Both the position numbers and the translations under genes were made by a program. Positions 37,128-45,858 of a DNA stretch of 64,000 bases are shown here, in pieces (the first letter of the stretch is position 1; each line of letters opens with the position of its first letter). A model generated the notes under the pieces. It searched no databases and was not told where the DNA came from. It worked only from the letters and a program-made list of their open reading frames with translations. This DNA comes from Gemmatimonas aurantiaca. Lineage in GTDB: Bacteria > Gemmatimonadota > Gemmatimonadetes > Gemmatimonadales > Gemmatimonadaceae. The stretch covers positions 248,001-312,000 of the forward strand of contig NZ_JBBCJO010000012.1 in NCBI RefSeq assembly GCF_037190085.1, in the 5' to 3' direction.

Positions 37128-38519
37128 ATGACCGCCTCCCGTCTTCGCAAGACGCGCGCACTGTTCCTGGTCGCCGTCTGTGCCACTGCTGCCGCGGCCT
37201 GCAATGCCGCCGACATCGCCAACTTCAACAACCCGAACACCTCGCAGCTCGAAGGCTCGCCCGACGCGTCCACGGTGAACACGGCCGTGGCCGGTGTGCT
37301 CGCGGGCTCCCGTGCCAGTGCCGGCACCTGGGCCAGCACCCTGGGAGTGTTCGGTCGCGAGATCATGAATCTCGATGGCGCCGAGCCCCGCAACGTGCTC
37401 GCGTTGCTCATCGGACCGCTGGAGCCCGGCGGTTTCGGTGTGGATGTGGGTTGGACCAATACGTACCGCAATCTGCGCACGGCCTACACCATCCTGGACG
37501 TGGTCGACAAGGTGCCCGACTACTCCGCGGCGCAGCGCAGCGCCGTGAAGGGATTCGTGAAGACCTTCATCGCGCAGGAGTACGCGAATCAGTTGCGGGT
37601 GCGCGATACGTTCGGACTGGTGTTCGACGTCCCGAAAAATCCCTCCGAACAGGGTGCGTTCATATCCCGTGAGGAAGGCTACACAAAGACCGCCGCGCTG
37701 CTGGACGAGGCCCGGACCGACCTGGCGGCCGGCGGGGCGGCTTTCCCGTTCACGCTCACCACGGGGTTTGCGGGCTTCAACACACCGGCCACGTTCCTCC
37801 GTGTGAACCGGGCGTTCAAGGCGCGCCTCGAGATCTATCGGGGACGCTGGGCGGAAGCCCTCGCGGCCGTGAACGAATCGTTCATCAGCACGGCATCGGG
37901 TTCGGCGGCATCGCTCAACACGGGCATCTTCCATGTGTACAGCACCTCCTCGGGCGATGCGGTGAATCCGATGTACGATCCCACGCCGCGGGCGTTGGTG
38001 GTGGTTCCGGAGTTTCTCACGGAAGCACGTCTGCGCGCCGATGGATCACGCGATCTCCGCGCCACATCCAAGGCCGTCGTGGGCAGCGTCACACTGGCCA
38101 CGCAGGGGATCAGCTCGAACGTGCGCCCCACCGTGTATCCCACCAACGTCACGCCGGTGCCGATCATCCGGAACGAGGAACTCATCCTGATCCGTGCCGA
38201 AGCGAACATCGGACTGGGCAATCGGGCAGCCGCCATCAGCGATCTCAACTTCGTACGCACCAACGCCGGTGGTCTGCCGGCGCTGGCCAGCGACTACGCC
38301 GGTGATCTCGTGACCGAGCTGCTGTATGACCGCCGGTATTCGCTGTTCTTCGAGTACGGCCATCGCTGGGTCGACTCGCGGCGTTACAACCGTCTTGGTG
38401 ACCTGCGCAAGCAGTTGCCGACACATCGCGTCTTCCCGCTCGTACCGATTCCGGTGGACGAGTGCAACCAGCGCACCAACGCCCTGCCCCGCGGTTGCGT
38501 GAACGTGCTGGGTAGCTGA
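37128..38519 (+). CDS. SusD/RagB-family outer-membrane lipoprotein
   Basis: 463 residues. The signal peptide ends in the lipobox AAAAC, so Cys 25 is the lipidated residue. The helical TPR scaffold contains YRNLRTAYTILDVVDK and FIRNEELILIRAEANIGLG-type segments. The C-terminal region has LLYDRRYSLFFEYGHRWVD, the usual end of SusD_RagB. It lies two bases after the SusC gene and would cap that channel as substrate-binding lid. A perfect inverted repeat follows 21 bases after the stop, closing the operon. Confidence 0.9.
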   Translation: MTASRLRKTRALFLVAVCATAAAACNAADIANFNNPNTSQLEGSPDASTVNTAVAGVLAGSRASAGTWASTLGVFGREIMNLDGAEPRNVLALLIGPLEPGGFGVDVGWTNTYRNLRTAYTILDVVDKVPDYSAAQRSAVKGFVKTFIAQEYANQLRVRDTFGLVFDVPKNPSEQGAFISREEGYTKTAALLDEARTDLAAGGAAFPFTLTTGFAGFNTPATFLRVNRAFKARLEIYRGRWAEALAAVNESFISTASGSAASLNTGIFHVYSTSSGDAVNPMYDPTPRALVVVPEFLTEARLRADGSRDLRATSKAVVGSVTLATQGISSNVRPTVYPTNVTPVPIIRNEELILIRAEANIGLGNRAAAISDLNFVRTNAGGLPALASDYAGDLVTELLYDRRYSLFFEYGHRWVDSRRYNRLGDLRKQLPTHRVFPLVPIPVDECNQRTNALPRGCVNVLGS

Positions 38520-38540
38520 CAGCAGGACGCGGGACCAGTG

Positions 38541-38586
38541 TATGAAGAAGGCGGAGCGATCCGAGGATCGCTCCGCCTTCTTCATA
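38541..38586. terminator. Bidirectional intrinsic terminator
   Basis: A perfect 22-bp inverted repeat (arms 38541-38562 and 38565-38586, two bases between). The arms begin TATGAAGAAGGCGGAGCG, so both strands have a GC-rich stem followed by a run ending CTTCTTCATA. It lies between the convergent SusD gene and the LVIVD-repeat gene and could stop transcription from both sides. Confidence 0.8.
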
Positions 38587-38611
38587 CCGACCAGCGACTA
38601 CCGCCTATCGC

Positions 38612-40444
38612 CTACTTCGCCAGCCCCTTCACCACCTCGCTCAGCGCCTTCACACGCGCCGACTCCGGGCTGCCGCCGGCATCCTGATCGAGCTGGGCCG
38701 CCAATTTCGTGAGCGCGTTGGCGCGCGCCGAGCCCTTGGCTTTCTCTGCGACATCGAGCTGAGCGACCACGCCATCGAGCCAGGACTTCTGCACCGCGCT
38801 GTTGCGTGCCATCTGATCGGTGTACGCCCGCGCCACCACGAACGCCGCGGGCCACACGAGACGCGGCTGCTCCTGCGGATTGAAGTAGGTGAACTTCACC
38901 AGCTTGGCCGCTTCGAGTTCGTTCTTCGACAGGAATTCGCTGGGGGTCAATTCCAGCACATCGAGACCGCGGGCGATTTCCGAGCCGTAGATGTAGCCGT
39001 TGTACCAGTACGCCGACCAGTGACCGGCGCTGGTGAGCACGCTCGCGTCCAGCGGGCCGCGATCGAAATACGCGATCTCGAACGCGTGGTTGGGATCGGT
39101 CCAGTCGAAGACGTTGATGCCGCCCTGATACCACGACTGCACCATGACCTCGCGCCCCGGGATGGGAATGAGCGACCCGTTGTGCGCGACGCAGTTTTCC
39201 TGGCTGGTCTGTGCGGCGGGCATCTTGAAGTAGCTCTTGAAATCGAGCTTGTCGCCGTTGCGCACGAAGATGGCGTCCGCTCCCCACTCCTTCTTGTCCG
39301 TGGCGCGGCAACGTGGCGACGTCCCGCCGCCCCATTCATCGGAGAACAGAACCTTGCTGCCATCGTTGCTGAACGTGGCCGAGTGCCAGGCCGACATGTT
39401 GGTGTCTGCCGCGGCGTAGAGGCGCTTCGGATTCTTGACATCGCTGATGTCGAGCAACAACCCGTAGCCGCTGCATGCCCCACCCGCCAGACCGACCGCC
39501 GGATAGGTGGTGATGTCATGACACTGGGTGGGGCCACGTCCCGCCACCGAGGGGCGCGCCGGTGCACCGGCCGGACGTTCGCGCCGGTCTTCCGGTGCAT
39601 CACCGTGGCGGGTGGCTTCACTCAGTCCTTCGAAGATGCGCGGCGAACTGACGATGGCGGCCGCCGACGGATTCTTCACCGGCACCTTGATCACTTCGAT
39701 GCGGAACAACGCCGTGTTCGGATCGACATCCAGGGCCCGGTCGGAGCAACCGGCGAGTTCTTCGTGCGAACGCACGCCGGCCGATCCCGAGACGTAGATG
39801 TACACATTGTCCGGATCCTTGGGATCGGTCACCAGCGTGTTCGTGTGCGAGCCGCGGCAGGTCTGCACCATGGCGACCGACTTGGGCTTGGCGACATTGC
39901 TGATGTCGAAGATGCGGATGCCGCGTGCACGGTCCTTGCTCACCTCGGCTTCCACGCCCTCGAGACCACAATCGATGCGACCGGCCACCGCCTCGGCCGA
40001 TACGAACAGCAGATTGGCGTACACGGTGACGTCACTCTGCGACCCCGGACACACGAAGGCCGTGCGCAGTTTCGGCTTGGAAGGATTGCCGATGTCCCAC
40101 ACCTGCCAGCCGCTGTAGTTGCCCTGGAACAACAGATTGCCACTGAACGCCAGATCGGAGTTCTTCAGGCGTGGATCAGGGGCCGCCGGATTGAGAAAGG
40201 CATCCGACGGTTTGGTGGTGGACACGAGCTTCATGTTCCACTCGGCCGTTCCGGCGTCGAACCAGCCGGCCTTGAGTCCGACGCGGCGATCCGGAGAAGG
40301 CTGCGCGTGCGCTGCCTGGGCCAGCGCCAACTGCGCCACCGCAGCGCCAGCGGCCAGCAAAGGGATCGTACGAGGCATCGTACGAGGCAGAGATCGGGGC
40401 GAGAGGCGCATGAGAGGGGGAAAGAGGGACGTGAGAGGAGGCAT
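38612..40444 (-). CDS. Secreted LVIVD-repeat beta-propeller protein
   Basis: 610 residues. A long signal peptide (cleavage near AAHAQ) precedes LVIVD-type repeats: GWQVWDIGNPSKPKL, GIRIFDISNVAKPKSV, GLLLDISDVKNPKRL and GINVFDWTDPNHAFEI. A C-terminal helical segment (about 530-610, WLDGVVAQLDVAEKAKG) is rich in Ala and Lys. The repeats probably form a propeller for binding in the periplasm or at the surface. The ATG at 40444 overlaps the DUF305 stop by one base (TGATG), supporting this start and coupling. An internal ATG at 40411 would give a shorter signal peptide. Cys pairs in FVCPGSQS and QTCRGSH may form disulfides. Confidence 0.8.
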   Translation of the reverse strand: MPPLTSLFPPLMRLSPRSLPRTMPRTIPLLAAGAAVAQLALAQAAHAQPSPDRRVGLKAGWFDAGTAEWNMKLVSTTKPSDAFLNPAAPDPRLKNSDLAFSGNLLFQGNYSGWQVWDIGNPSKPKLRTAFVCPGSQSDVTVYANLLFVSAEAVAGRIDCGLEGVEAEVSKDRARGIRIFDISNVAKPKSVAMVQTCRGSHTNTLVTDPKDPDNVYIYVSGSAGVRSHEELAGCSDRALDVDPNTALFRIEVIKVPVKNPSAAAIVSSPRIFEGLSEATRHGDAPEDRRERPAGAPARPSVAGRGPTQCHDITTYPAVGLAGGACSGYGLLLDISDVKNPKRLYAAADTNMSAWHSATFSNDGSKVLFSDEWGGGTSPRCRATDKKEWGADAIFVRNGDKLDFKSYFKMPAAQTSQENCVAHNGSLIPIPGREVMVQSWYQGGINVFDWTDPNHAFEIAYFDRGPLDASVLTSAGHWSAYWYNGYIYGSEIARGLDVLELTPSEFLSKNELEAAKLVKFTYFNPQEQPRLVWPAAFVVARAYTDQMARNSAVQKSWLDGVVAQLDVAEKAKGSARANALTKLAAQLDQDAGGSPESARVKALSEVVKGLAK

Positions 40445-41178
40445 CAGGGTTTCGGGCGTGTGCGGAGCAGCAGCTCCATGCGGTCGATCTCCGTGGTCTG
40501 ATCGGCAACCACATCGGAAACGAACTTGAAAACGTCATCGTCGTTGGCCGAACCTTTGGCCGACATGAGGTCGTCCACCATGCTGATCGCCCCACGATGA
40601 TGCTGGATCATGAACGTGAGGAAATACCAGTCGAACGCAGATCCCCTGGCGGCCTTGAGTGTGTCCATCTGCGCGGGGGTGAGCATCCCGGGCATCATGC
40701 CGCCCGCCGCTCCACCAGCGGCCGCGGACGACATGTCCATGCCCGCATGATGCGCATGCGCCATCTCGCTCATGTCGCCCGTGGGCACGGTCTGCTTGCG
40801 CACACGCAGCCAGTTCTGCATGAATGCGATCTCGTCGGTCTGCGCAACGGCGATTCGCCCGGCCAGTACCCGCACCTCCGAACTGGCGCCATTGCCTTCG
40901 GCGAACGAAGACATCGTCACCGCCTGCGCATGGTGACCGATCATCCCCTGCATGAACGCCACGTCGGCCGGTGTGTACGGCGGGATGCCGCCGTCGCGGG
41001 CCGAAAGTTGTGCCGGCGTGAGCGGACGCGAACCACCGCCGGTCGACGCGCATCCCCCAACCAGCAGGAACGCGGCCAGCAGGGCGCCGACGTGGGTAGC
41101 TCGCCACGTGGCGAAACCAATGGAATTGCGATGAGCCCGGGTATCGGTCATGAAGGTGGTGAAGGACGTGAATGTCAT
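40444..41178 (-). CDS. DUF305 lipoprotein
   Basis: 244 residues. The N-terminus has a hydrophobic segment and a lipobox LVGGC followed by ASTGGG. DUF305 appears in two halves, AFMQGMIGHHAQAVTMS and FMIQHHRGAISMVDD, each with a His pair. Met/His-rich stretches lie between them. The fold is a ferritin-like four-helix bundle, and some relatives bind copper. It is coupled to the LVIVD gene by a one-base overlap and begins nine bases after the epimerase gene stops. AGGTGA upstream supports ATG 41178 (ATG 41151 is also possible). Confidence 0.84.
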   Translation of the reverse strand: MTFTSFTTFMTDTRAHRNSIGFATWRATHVGALLAAFLLVGGCASTGGGSRPLTPAQLSARDGGIPPYTPADVAFMQGMIGHHAQAVTMSSFAEGNGASSEVRVLAGRIAVAQTDEIAFMQNWLRVRKQTVPTGDMSEMAHAHHAGMDMSSAAAGGAAGGMMPGMLTPAQMDTLKAARGSAFDWYFLTFMIQHHRGAISMVDDLMSAKGSANDDDVFKFVSDVVADQTTEIDRMELLLRTRPKP

Positions 41179-41186
41179 GGATGCGC

Positions 41187-42335
41187 TCACCTGGACTTGC
41201 GTGTCTTCCACAGCGCCAGCAGTTCGGCCTCGCGCTCCGGCCTGAATCCGGTCTTGATGCCGGCCTGCCGTTCGGCGGGCAGTGTCTTCCACCACGCCAG
41301 GGTGTCGCGGGCGGTTTCTTCCATGGGGCGTATGGTGAGGCCGGCCTTGAGTTCCGGCGTGAGATCGAAGCGTGCGAAGCCCGCGGTGCGACCACGCATC
41401 ACCTGGAAGACCGGCAGCTCCCGACCATAGGGGTTGTGGCCCTGCTCACGAAGAAAATCGGCATCCACCCACGTATACGTGGGATTGCCACCGACGCCCT
41501 TCTGCACGCGCGAAAGGAATTCGCGGAACGGCATGCCGCCCTGCGGACCGATGCCGTTGAACACGCCGAATGTGCGATTCTCGCAGAGTGTGACGCAGAA
41601 CTTCACGAGATCGCGCACGTCGATGATCTGCACGTGGTCACTGCCATCACCCGGTGCGATCATCTCGCCGCCACGCGCCACACGCACGGGCCAGTAGGTG
41701 AAACGATCGGTGTCGTCCTCCGGACCGACGATGAGTCCGGGGCGCACGACCGTGACACGCCCCGGCATGGCCGCATGCGCCGCTTTTTCGGCGTAGGCCT
41801 TGGCGAGTCCATAGCTGAGCGGCTGCCCCGCCGGAACGGGAGAGTTTTCGAGCGTCAGCACGGGCGCGTTGCTGTGCATCGGCACCGCGCTCAGGTCGTG
41901 GTACACCGAGCGTGTGGAGATGAAAAGATACTGATCGACGGCGTCGCGCAGTGTCTCGGCGGAGAGCTTCACCCACTCCGGTGCGCTGGCGAGTGATGCC
42001 GATTCATCGATGACGGCATCCCACTTGCGCCCCCTGAGCGCACGCAGATCGTTGGCCCGATCGCCCGCCAGCTCCTCGACATCCTTGCCGAACATGCCCG
42101 GGGCACTGCGCCCGCGGTTGAAGATCGTGACCTCATGTCCGCGCTCGAGCGCTTCACGGACATCGTGTGGACCGACGAAGCCGGTGCCGCCAAGGATGAG
42201 GAGCTTCCTGGGAGCCGAAAGCCACCGCGGCGCCTCCGCCGGTGTGGCACGCAGCAGACCCGGAACCAGCGTGGCAGCGGAAGCGGCGCCGAGGGCGGCC
42301 AGCCCTGTGCCGAGGAACTCGCGGCGGTTGTACAT
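41187..42335 (-). CDS. Tat-exported NAD-dependent epimerase/dehydratase
   Basis: 382 residues. A twin-arginine signal (NRREFLGTGLAALGAASA) precedes a Rossmann domain with KLLILGGTGFVGPH as the dinucleotide loop. SYGLAKAYAEKAA holds the catalytic YxxxK. Extended SDR members of this type usually act on nucleotide sugars or isoflavone-like compounds in the cytoplasm, so Tat export of a folded, NAD-loaded enzyme is unusual. It is the first gene of an operon with DUF305 and LVIVD genes. ATG 42335 is chosen because the Tat motif begins there; a longer frame to 42575 reads through the intergenic region. Confidence 0.85.
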   Translation of the reverse strand: MYNRREFLGTGLAALGAASAATLVPGLLRATPAEAPRWLSAPRKLLILGGTGFVGPHDVREALERGHEVTIFNRGRSAPGMFGKDVEELAGDRANDLRALRGRKWDAVIDESASLASAPEWVKLSAETLRDAVDQYLFISTRSVYHDLSAVPMHSNAPVLTLENSPVPAGQPLSYGLAKAYAEKAAHAAMPGRVTVVRPGLIVGPEDDTDRFTYWPVRVARGGEMIAPGDGSDHVQIIDVRDLVKFCVTLCENRTFGVFNGIGPQGGMPFREFLSRVQKGVGGNPTYTWVDADFLREQGHNPYGRELPVFQVMRGRTAGFARFDLTPELKAGLTIRPMEETARDTLAWWKTLPAERQAGIKTGFRPEREAELLALWKTRKSR

Positions 42336-42589
42336 GAGGAGGGGGGCGTGGGGATCACGGGCGCTGTCCCGCTCCCCAGTGTACGACGGCGCACCCGGAA
42401 ACGTTAGCCGACTCCCTCCGGCTCCACTTGATATGCTTCTCCCCCTACACCGTGGCCACACAGCCCCCGGCCACCAGAGCGCCGCCGTAGCGGAGGCGCG
42501 GGTACCACTCTTCTCACCGTATGGTTGCCGGCGGTGACGCACTAACTTTCCCGCGTTCCCCGTGATTTCCCACACTCCAGGAGCACCAG

Positions 42590-42922
42590 ATGGCCGGATG
42601 GTTCGAACTCAGCCAGGCATCGGACGGACAGTTCCGCTTCGTTCTCAAAGCGGGCAACGCGGAAACGATCCTGACCAGTGAGCTCTACAAGGCCAGGGCA
42701 TCCGCCCAGAACGGCATCGCCTCGGTCCAGACAAATTCAGGACAGGATGAGCGTTATGAAAAAAAGACCGCATCGAACGGCAAGTTCTACTTCAACCTGA
42801 AGGCCGCGAACAGTCAGGTCATCGGCACGAGTCAGATGTATGCCTCCGAAGCCAGCCGCGACAACGGTATTGCCTCGGTGAAGACCAACGGCAGCAGCAC
42901 CGAAGTGAAGGATCAGACCTGA
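42590..42922 (+). CDS. YegP/DUF1508-family protein
   Basis: 110 residues made of two tandem DUF1508 repeats: FELSQASDGQFRFVLKAGNA to ASAQNGIASVQTN, then KFYFNLKAANSQ to ASRDNGIASVKTN. AGGAG eight bases before ATG 42590 is a strong ribosome site. The family is small, cytoplasmic and of unknown function, with an all-beta fold. It is divergent from the Tat epimerase operon (254 bases between) and is followed by a hairpin terminator. Confidence 0.92.
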   Translation: MAGWFELSQASDGQFRFVLKAGNAETILTSELYKARASAQNGIASVQTNSGQDERYEKKTASNGKFYFNLKAANSQVIGTSQMYASEASRDNGIASVKTNGSSTEVKDQT

Positions 42923-42959
42923 TCCCGTCGCTCACGCAGGGAACCGTATGAAACGATGG

Positions 42960-42991
42960 CAGCCCGGTGCATGGGACGAAGCACCGGGCTG
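42960..42991 (+). terminator. Hairpin terminator after the YegP-type gene
   Basis: CAGCCCGGTGC (42960-42970) pairs with GCACCGGGCTG (42981-42991), an 11-bp perfect stem with a 10-base loop, followed by GTTGTCGTTT. It lies 38 bases after the stop codon. The T run is weak. Confidence 0.68.
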
Positions 42992-43273
42992 TTGTCGTTT
43001 CCGGGAGTTCGACGAATACAGCGAGTTCAGCGAGTTCAATGCCGCTCGGCATGGGGTTCTTCCTTTCGTTGGCCTGCTGCCGATCAGCAACCATTCAATG
43101 CCCCGTGATGTCTCTCCGGGTGGGGACGATCTTCACCGGCACCTCCGGAAACGCGAGACCTGAGGCCGCCGTACGGATGGAAGGAGCCATTGCGTCCCCC
43201 CGCCGTTCCGCGCCGTCCGTCCCACCCTCCGGAGGCCCTCTTGTCCCCTGCCGATTCTTTTCGCGTACGTCCA
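42992..43273. other. Intergenic stretch without a recognised gene
   Basis: About 280 bases between the hairpin and the S41 peptidase start. A 9-base tandem repeat AGCGAGTTC occurs twice near 43020-43038. I see no convincing open frame, promoter or RNA here. An in-frame upstream extension of the peptidase begins at 43190 but adds no recognisable signal sequence. Confidence 0.45.
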
Positions 43274-44803
43274 ATGCGTTCGTTCATTCCCGCCGGAATG
43301 CGTCGGTGTATCCGGCCAATGCTGGTGCCGCTGTCGGCGTTGTTCATCGGTCCGTGGACGGCGCACATCACGGCCCAGGCTCCATCGCCGTCGTCGCCGG
43401 CCACCTGCCGCATTTCCCTGGACTCTCTCGACGCGAAGGTCCGGGAGAACTACGCCGGTCACCTGCTCGAAGTGACGGGCAGTCGCCAGGACGCACATCG
43501 CGCCATGCTGCAACGGCTCAGGAACCGCGCGGACACCGTGCCGCTGCACGCGTGTTATCCGGTACTCGCATCGTACGTGCAATGGTACGACGATCCGCAT
43601 CTCTTTGTCTTCCAGAGCACGACTCCCGATTCGTCGACGGCGCGCCGGCGTGCCGCGGCACTGCGCCACGTACGAACCACGGAGACGGACATCCGAAGGG
43701 CGCTGACCCGCCGCGCGACGCACGATCCCATCGAGGGCATCTGGTTCGATGGTCCATTGCAGTTGGGCGTGATTCCCGATCCGGCGGGGCCCTCCGGCAG
43801 CTTCGTGGCCGTGGTGCTTCGATCCGATACGACGGCCTGGCCGGTCGGCACGGTGCGAGCCGAACTTCGGCGGGTGCGCAATGACGCCGGACCGACTTCC
43901 GGCATACGCGCCGGTGTCCCCGCCTACGACATGCGTCTGCTCACCAGACACTTCGGAGAGACATATCTGCTGGCGAAGTTGTATCGCGGCGATCTGCTGC
44001 GTCTCTCGCCGGGCGTCTGGGGACGCGCCCATCCTGCCCAACGTTCACGCGCGGGCATGCTCGACAGTGTGGACGCCCATCGTCCCACGGTCGTCGTGCG
44101 CGAGCGCTCCGTCGTGTTCTCCATCCCGTCGCACGACCCGCAATTCACGCCACGTCTCGACAGTCTCGTGGCCGCCAACGCCGACGCGATCCGCTCACGC
44201 CCGCTGCTGATCATCGATCTGCGCGGCAATGAAGGGGGCGGATCCGGTACGACGCGTGCGCTCGATCCCTACATCGCCAGCACCACCCGCCGCGTCACGC
44301 CCTACGATTCGGGCACGCCGGTTATGCTCGCATCTCCCGCGCAACTCGCCTATGCCCGACGCATCGTGGGTGGCGACACGAGCGCCACCACCCGACGCAT
44401 CCTGCAACGTCTCGAGAGTGAAACGGGAGCACTGGTGCCGCTGGAAGGCTTGCCCTCGCCACTCGCCCCGGAACCGAGCACCCCGGGAGACTGGCGCGTG
44501 GTGGTGCTGGTGGACGCCGGCACGGTCAGTGCCTCGGAAGTCCTGGTGCTCAAGGCCTTGCGCAGCACGCGTGCGACCGTGGTGGGTCAACCCACGGCCG
44601 GAGCGCTCGACTATCAGAGCACGCAGGGACTTTCCCTCGGCACCGGAGATCGGCAGTGGGCCCTGGGTTATCCCACGATCACCGCGCATGCCGATCTTCC
44701 GCGCCGCGGCATGCGCGGCAAGGGAATCGCCCCCGAGGTGGTCATCCGCTGGGAAGAAGTCCCCGATGCCATTGTCGAGGTCGAACGGCGCTTTGCGCGA
44801 TAG
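43274..44803 (+). CDS. Secreted S41-family (C-terminal processing) peptidase
   Basis: 509 residues with a signal peptide (MRSFIPAGMRRCIRPMLVPL, cleaved after TAQ). The tail-specific protease core has IIDLRGNEGGGSG (substrate strand) and VLVDAGTVSASEVLVLKAL, where the Ser in SASE is the nucleophile. TVVGQPTAGALDYQ follows as usual. No PDZ domain is evident. The protein probably acts in the periplasm. It stands alone: the hairpin at 42960 separates it from YegP, and it is convergent with the SRPBCC gene. Confidence 0.85.
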   Translation: MRSFIPAGMRRCIRPMLVPLSALFIGPWTAHITAQAPSPSSPATCRISLDSLDAKVRENYAGHLLEVTGSRQDAHRAMLQRLRNRADTVPLHACYPVLASYVQWYDDPHLFVFQSTTPDSSTARRRAAALRHVRTTETDIRRALTRRATHDPIEGIWFDGPLQLGVIPDPAGPSGSFVAVVLRSDTTAWPVGTVRAELRRVRNDAGPTSGIRAGVPAYDMRLLTRHFGETYLLAKLYRGDLLRLSPGVWGRAHPAQRSRAGMLDSVDAHRPTVVVRERSVVFSIPSHDPQFTPRLDSLVAANADAIRSRPLLIIDLRGNEGGGSGTTRALDPYIASTTRRVTPYDSGTPVMLASPAQLAYARRIVGGDTSATTRRILQRLESETGALVPLEGLPSPLAPEPSTPGDWRVVVLVDAGTVSASEVLVLKALRSTRATVVGQPTAGALDYQSTQGLSLGTGDRQWALGYPTITAHADLPRRGMRGKGIAPEVVIRWEEVPDAIVEVERRFAR

Positions 44804-44838
44804 CGGACCATAGGCAACGGAGAGGCACGTGGATCGTG

Positions 44839-45729
44839 CTACAGAACGTACAGAAAGGCCGCGAGTCGATCGAAGTTCTGTTCGTTGGCGGCCTCGACGA
44901 ACGGGCGCACGGCGGCGGCTTCATCGGCGGAGTCGAATCGCAGCGCCCAGACGACATGGGTGGTGTCACCCATCGGCAGAAACGTCATCGTCATCGTGAA
45001 TGCATGCCCGGCGGGCACTTCCTGCCGCAACACGATGCGTTCGCCGGGGCGCACCTCGAGGAAACGCTTGGTGAGATGATGCTCGCTGCCATCGGGCGCC
45101 CGCATGGAGAGACGCCACAGACCTCCGGCCTGGAGATCGTACTGGTGAATCTCGTTCACGAATCCGGCCGGCCCCCACCACGAGACCAGTTGTTCGGACG
45201 TGCTGTGTGCGGCATACACACGGGCCAGTGGCGCCGCGAACGTGCGTGCGGAAACGATGTCGTGTGCATCGTCGAGGATGGAGCCGAGACGATCGAAGTG
45301 CGCATCGGTGCCATGTTCGCGGGAACGCGTGCCGTCCTCACCATCGAGAAAGGCCACCTGTTCGGTGTAGACCATGCGCGTTCCGCCCGAATCGCCGGCG
45401 TGAAACTCCACGCTGGCCAGGGAGACGGACAGATGCGTGCCGTTCACGAACATGTCGTACACGTACGCGAGGCGCACTCCCGGCTCGATGGCGTGGAAGC
45501 GCGCTTCATAGAGGCTCTCACGTCCGCCGCCAAAACGACCATGAAGTCGCTCGGCGCCTCCCACGCGAAAATCGAGCCCGCGTTCAACCAGCGTCCAGGT
45601 GTCGGGCGGCCCCATGAACCAACGGGCCTTGGTTTCGATGTCGGCCCACGCGGCGAAGACCCGGGCGACATCGGCCCGATACTGGCGTTCGATCGTGAAC
45701 GAGCTGTGCAGAATGGGGCGTGAAGGCAT
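44839..45729 (-). CDS. Two-domain SRPBCC (AHSA1-type) protein
   Basis: 296 residues with two START/Bet v1-like halves. Half one begins FTIERQYRADVARVFAAWAD and half two begins TFAAPLARVYAAHSTSEQLVSWWGP. Both show the AHSA1 pattern of a Trp/Gly-rich loop (WFMGPPD, WWGPAGF) and an end such as MGDTTHVVW. The second contains VPAGHAFTMTMTFLP. Such proteins bind hydrophobic ligands; in bacteria they often follow an ArsR-type regulator gene, which is absent here. Start chosen at ATG 45729; a GTG at 45762 is in frame. Confidence 0.83.
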   Translation of the reverse strand: MPSRPILHSSFTIERQYRADVARVFAAWADIETKARWFMGPPDTWTLVERGLDFRVGGAERLHGRFGGGRESLYEARFHAIEPGVRLAYVYDMFVNGTHLSVSLASVEFHAGDSGGTRMVYTEQVAFLDGEDGTRSREHGTDAHFDRLGSILDDAHDIVSARTFAAPLARVYAAHSTSEQLVSWWGPAGFVNEIHQYDLQAGGLWRLSMRAPDGSEHHLTKRFLEVRPGERIVLRQEVPAGHAFTMTMTFLPMGDTTHVVWALRFDSADEAAAVRPFVEAANEQNFDRLAAFLYVL

Positions 45730-45858
45730 GAGCAGATCCGGTTGAAAAACTAAACTATCCACTTGAGCTTGCGTCCGAAGCGACTCATTGTCAACCGCTT
45801 ACTTAAGTGATGACTGCGCGCAGTGCCATCGAGGGGAAGTTCTGACGATACTTCAGGG

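Noticed and set aside
34207..37161. A 984-codon open frame on the minus strand
   Set aside because: It lies antisense to the SusC gene, has no domain, and its long reading comes from high GC content in the third positions of the plus-strand gene.
45730..45858. ACTTAAGT palindrome as an operator for the SRPBCC and hydrolase genes
   Set aside because: An 8-base palindrome is too short to support a site and no regulator gene is nearby.
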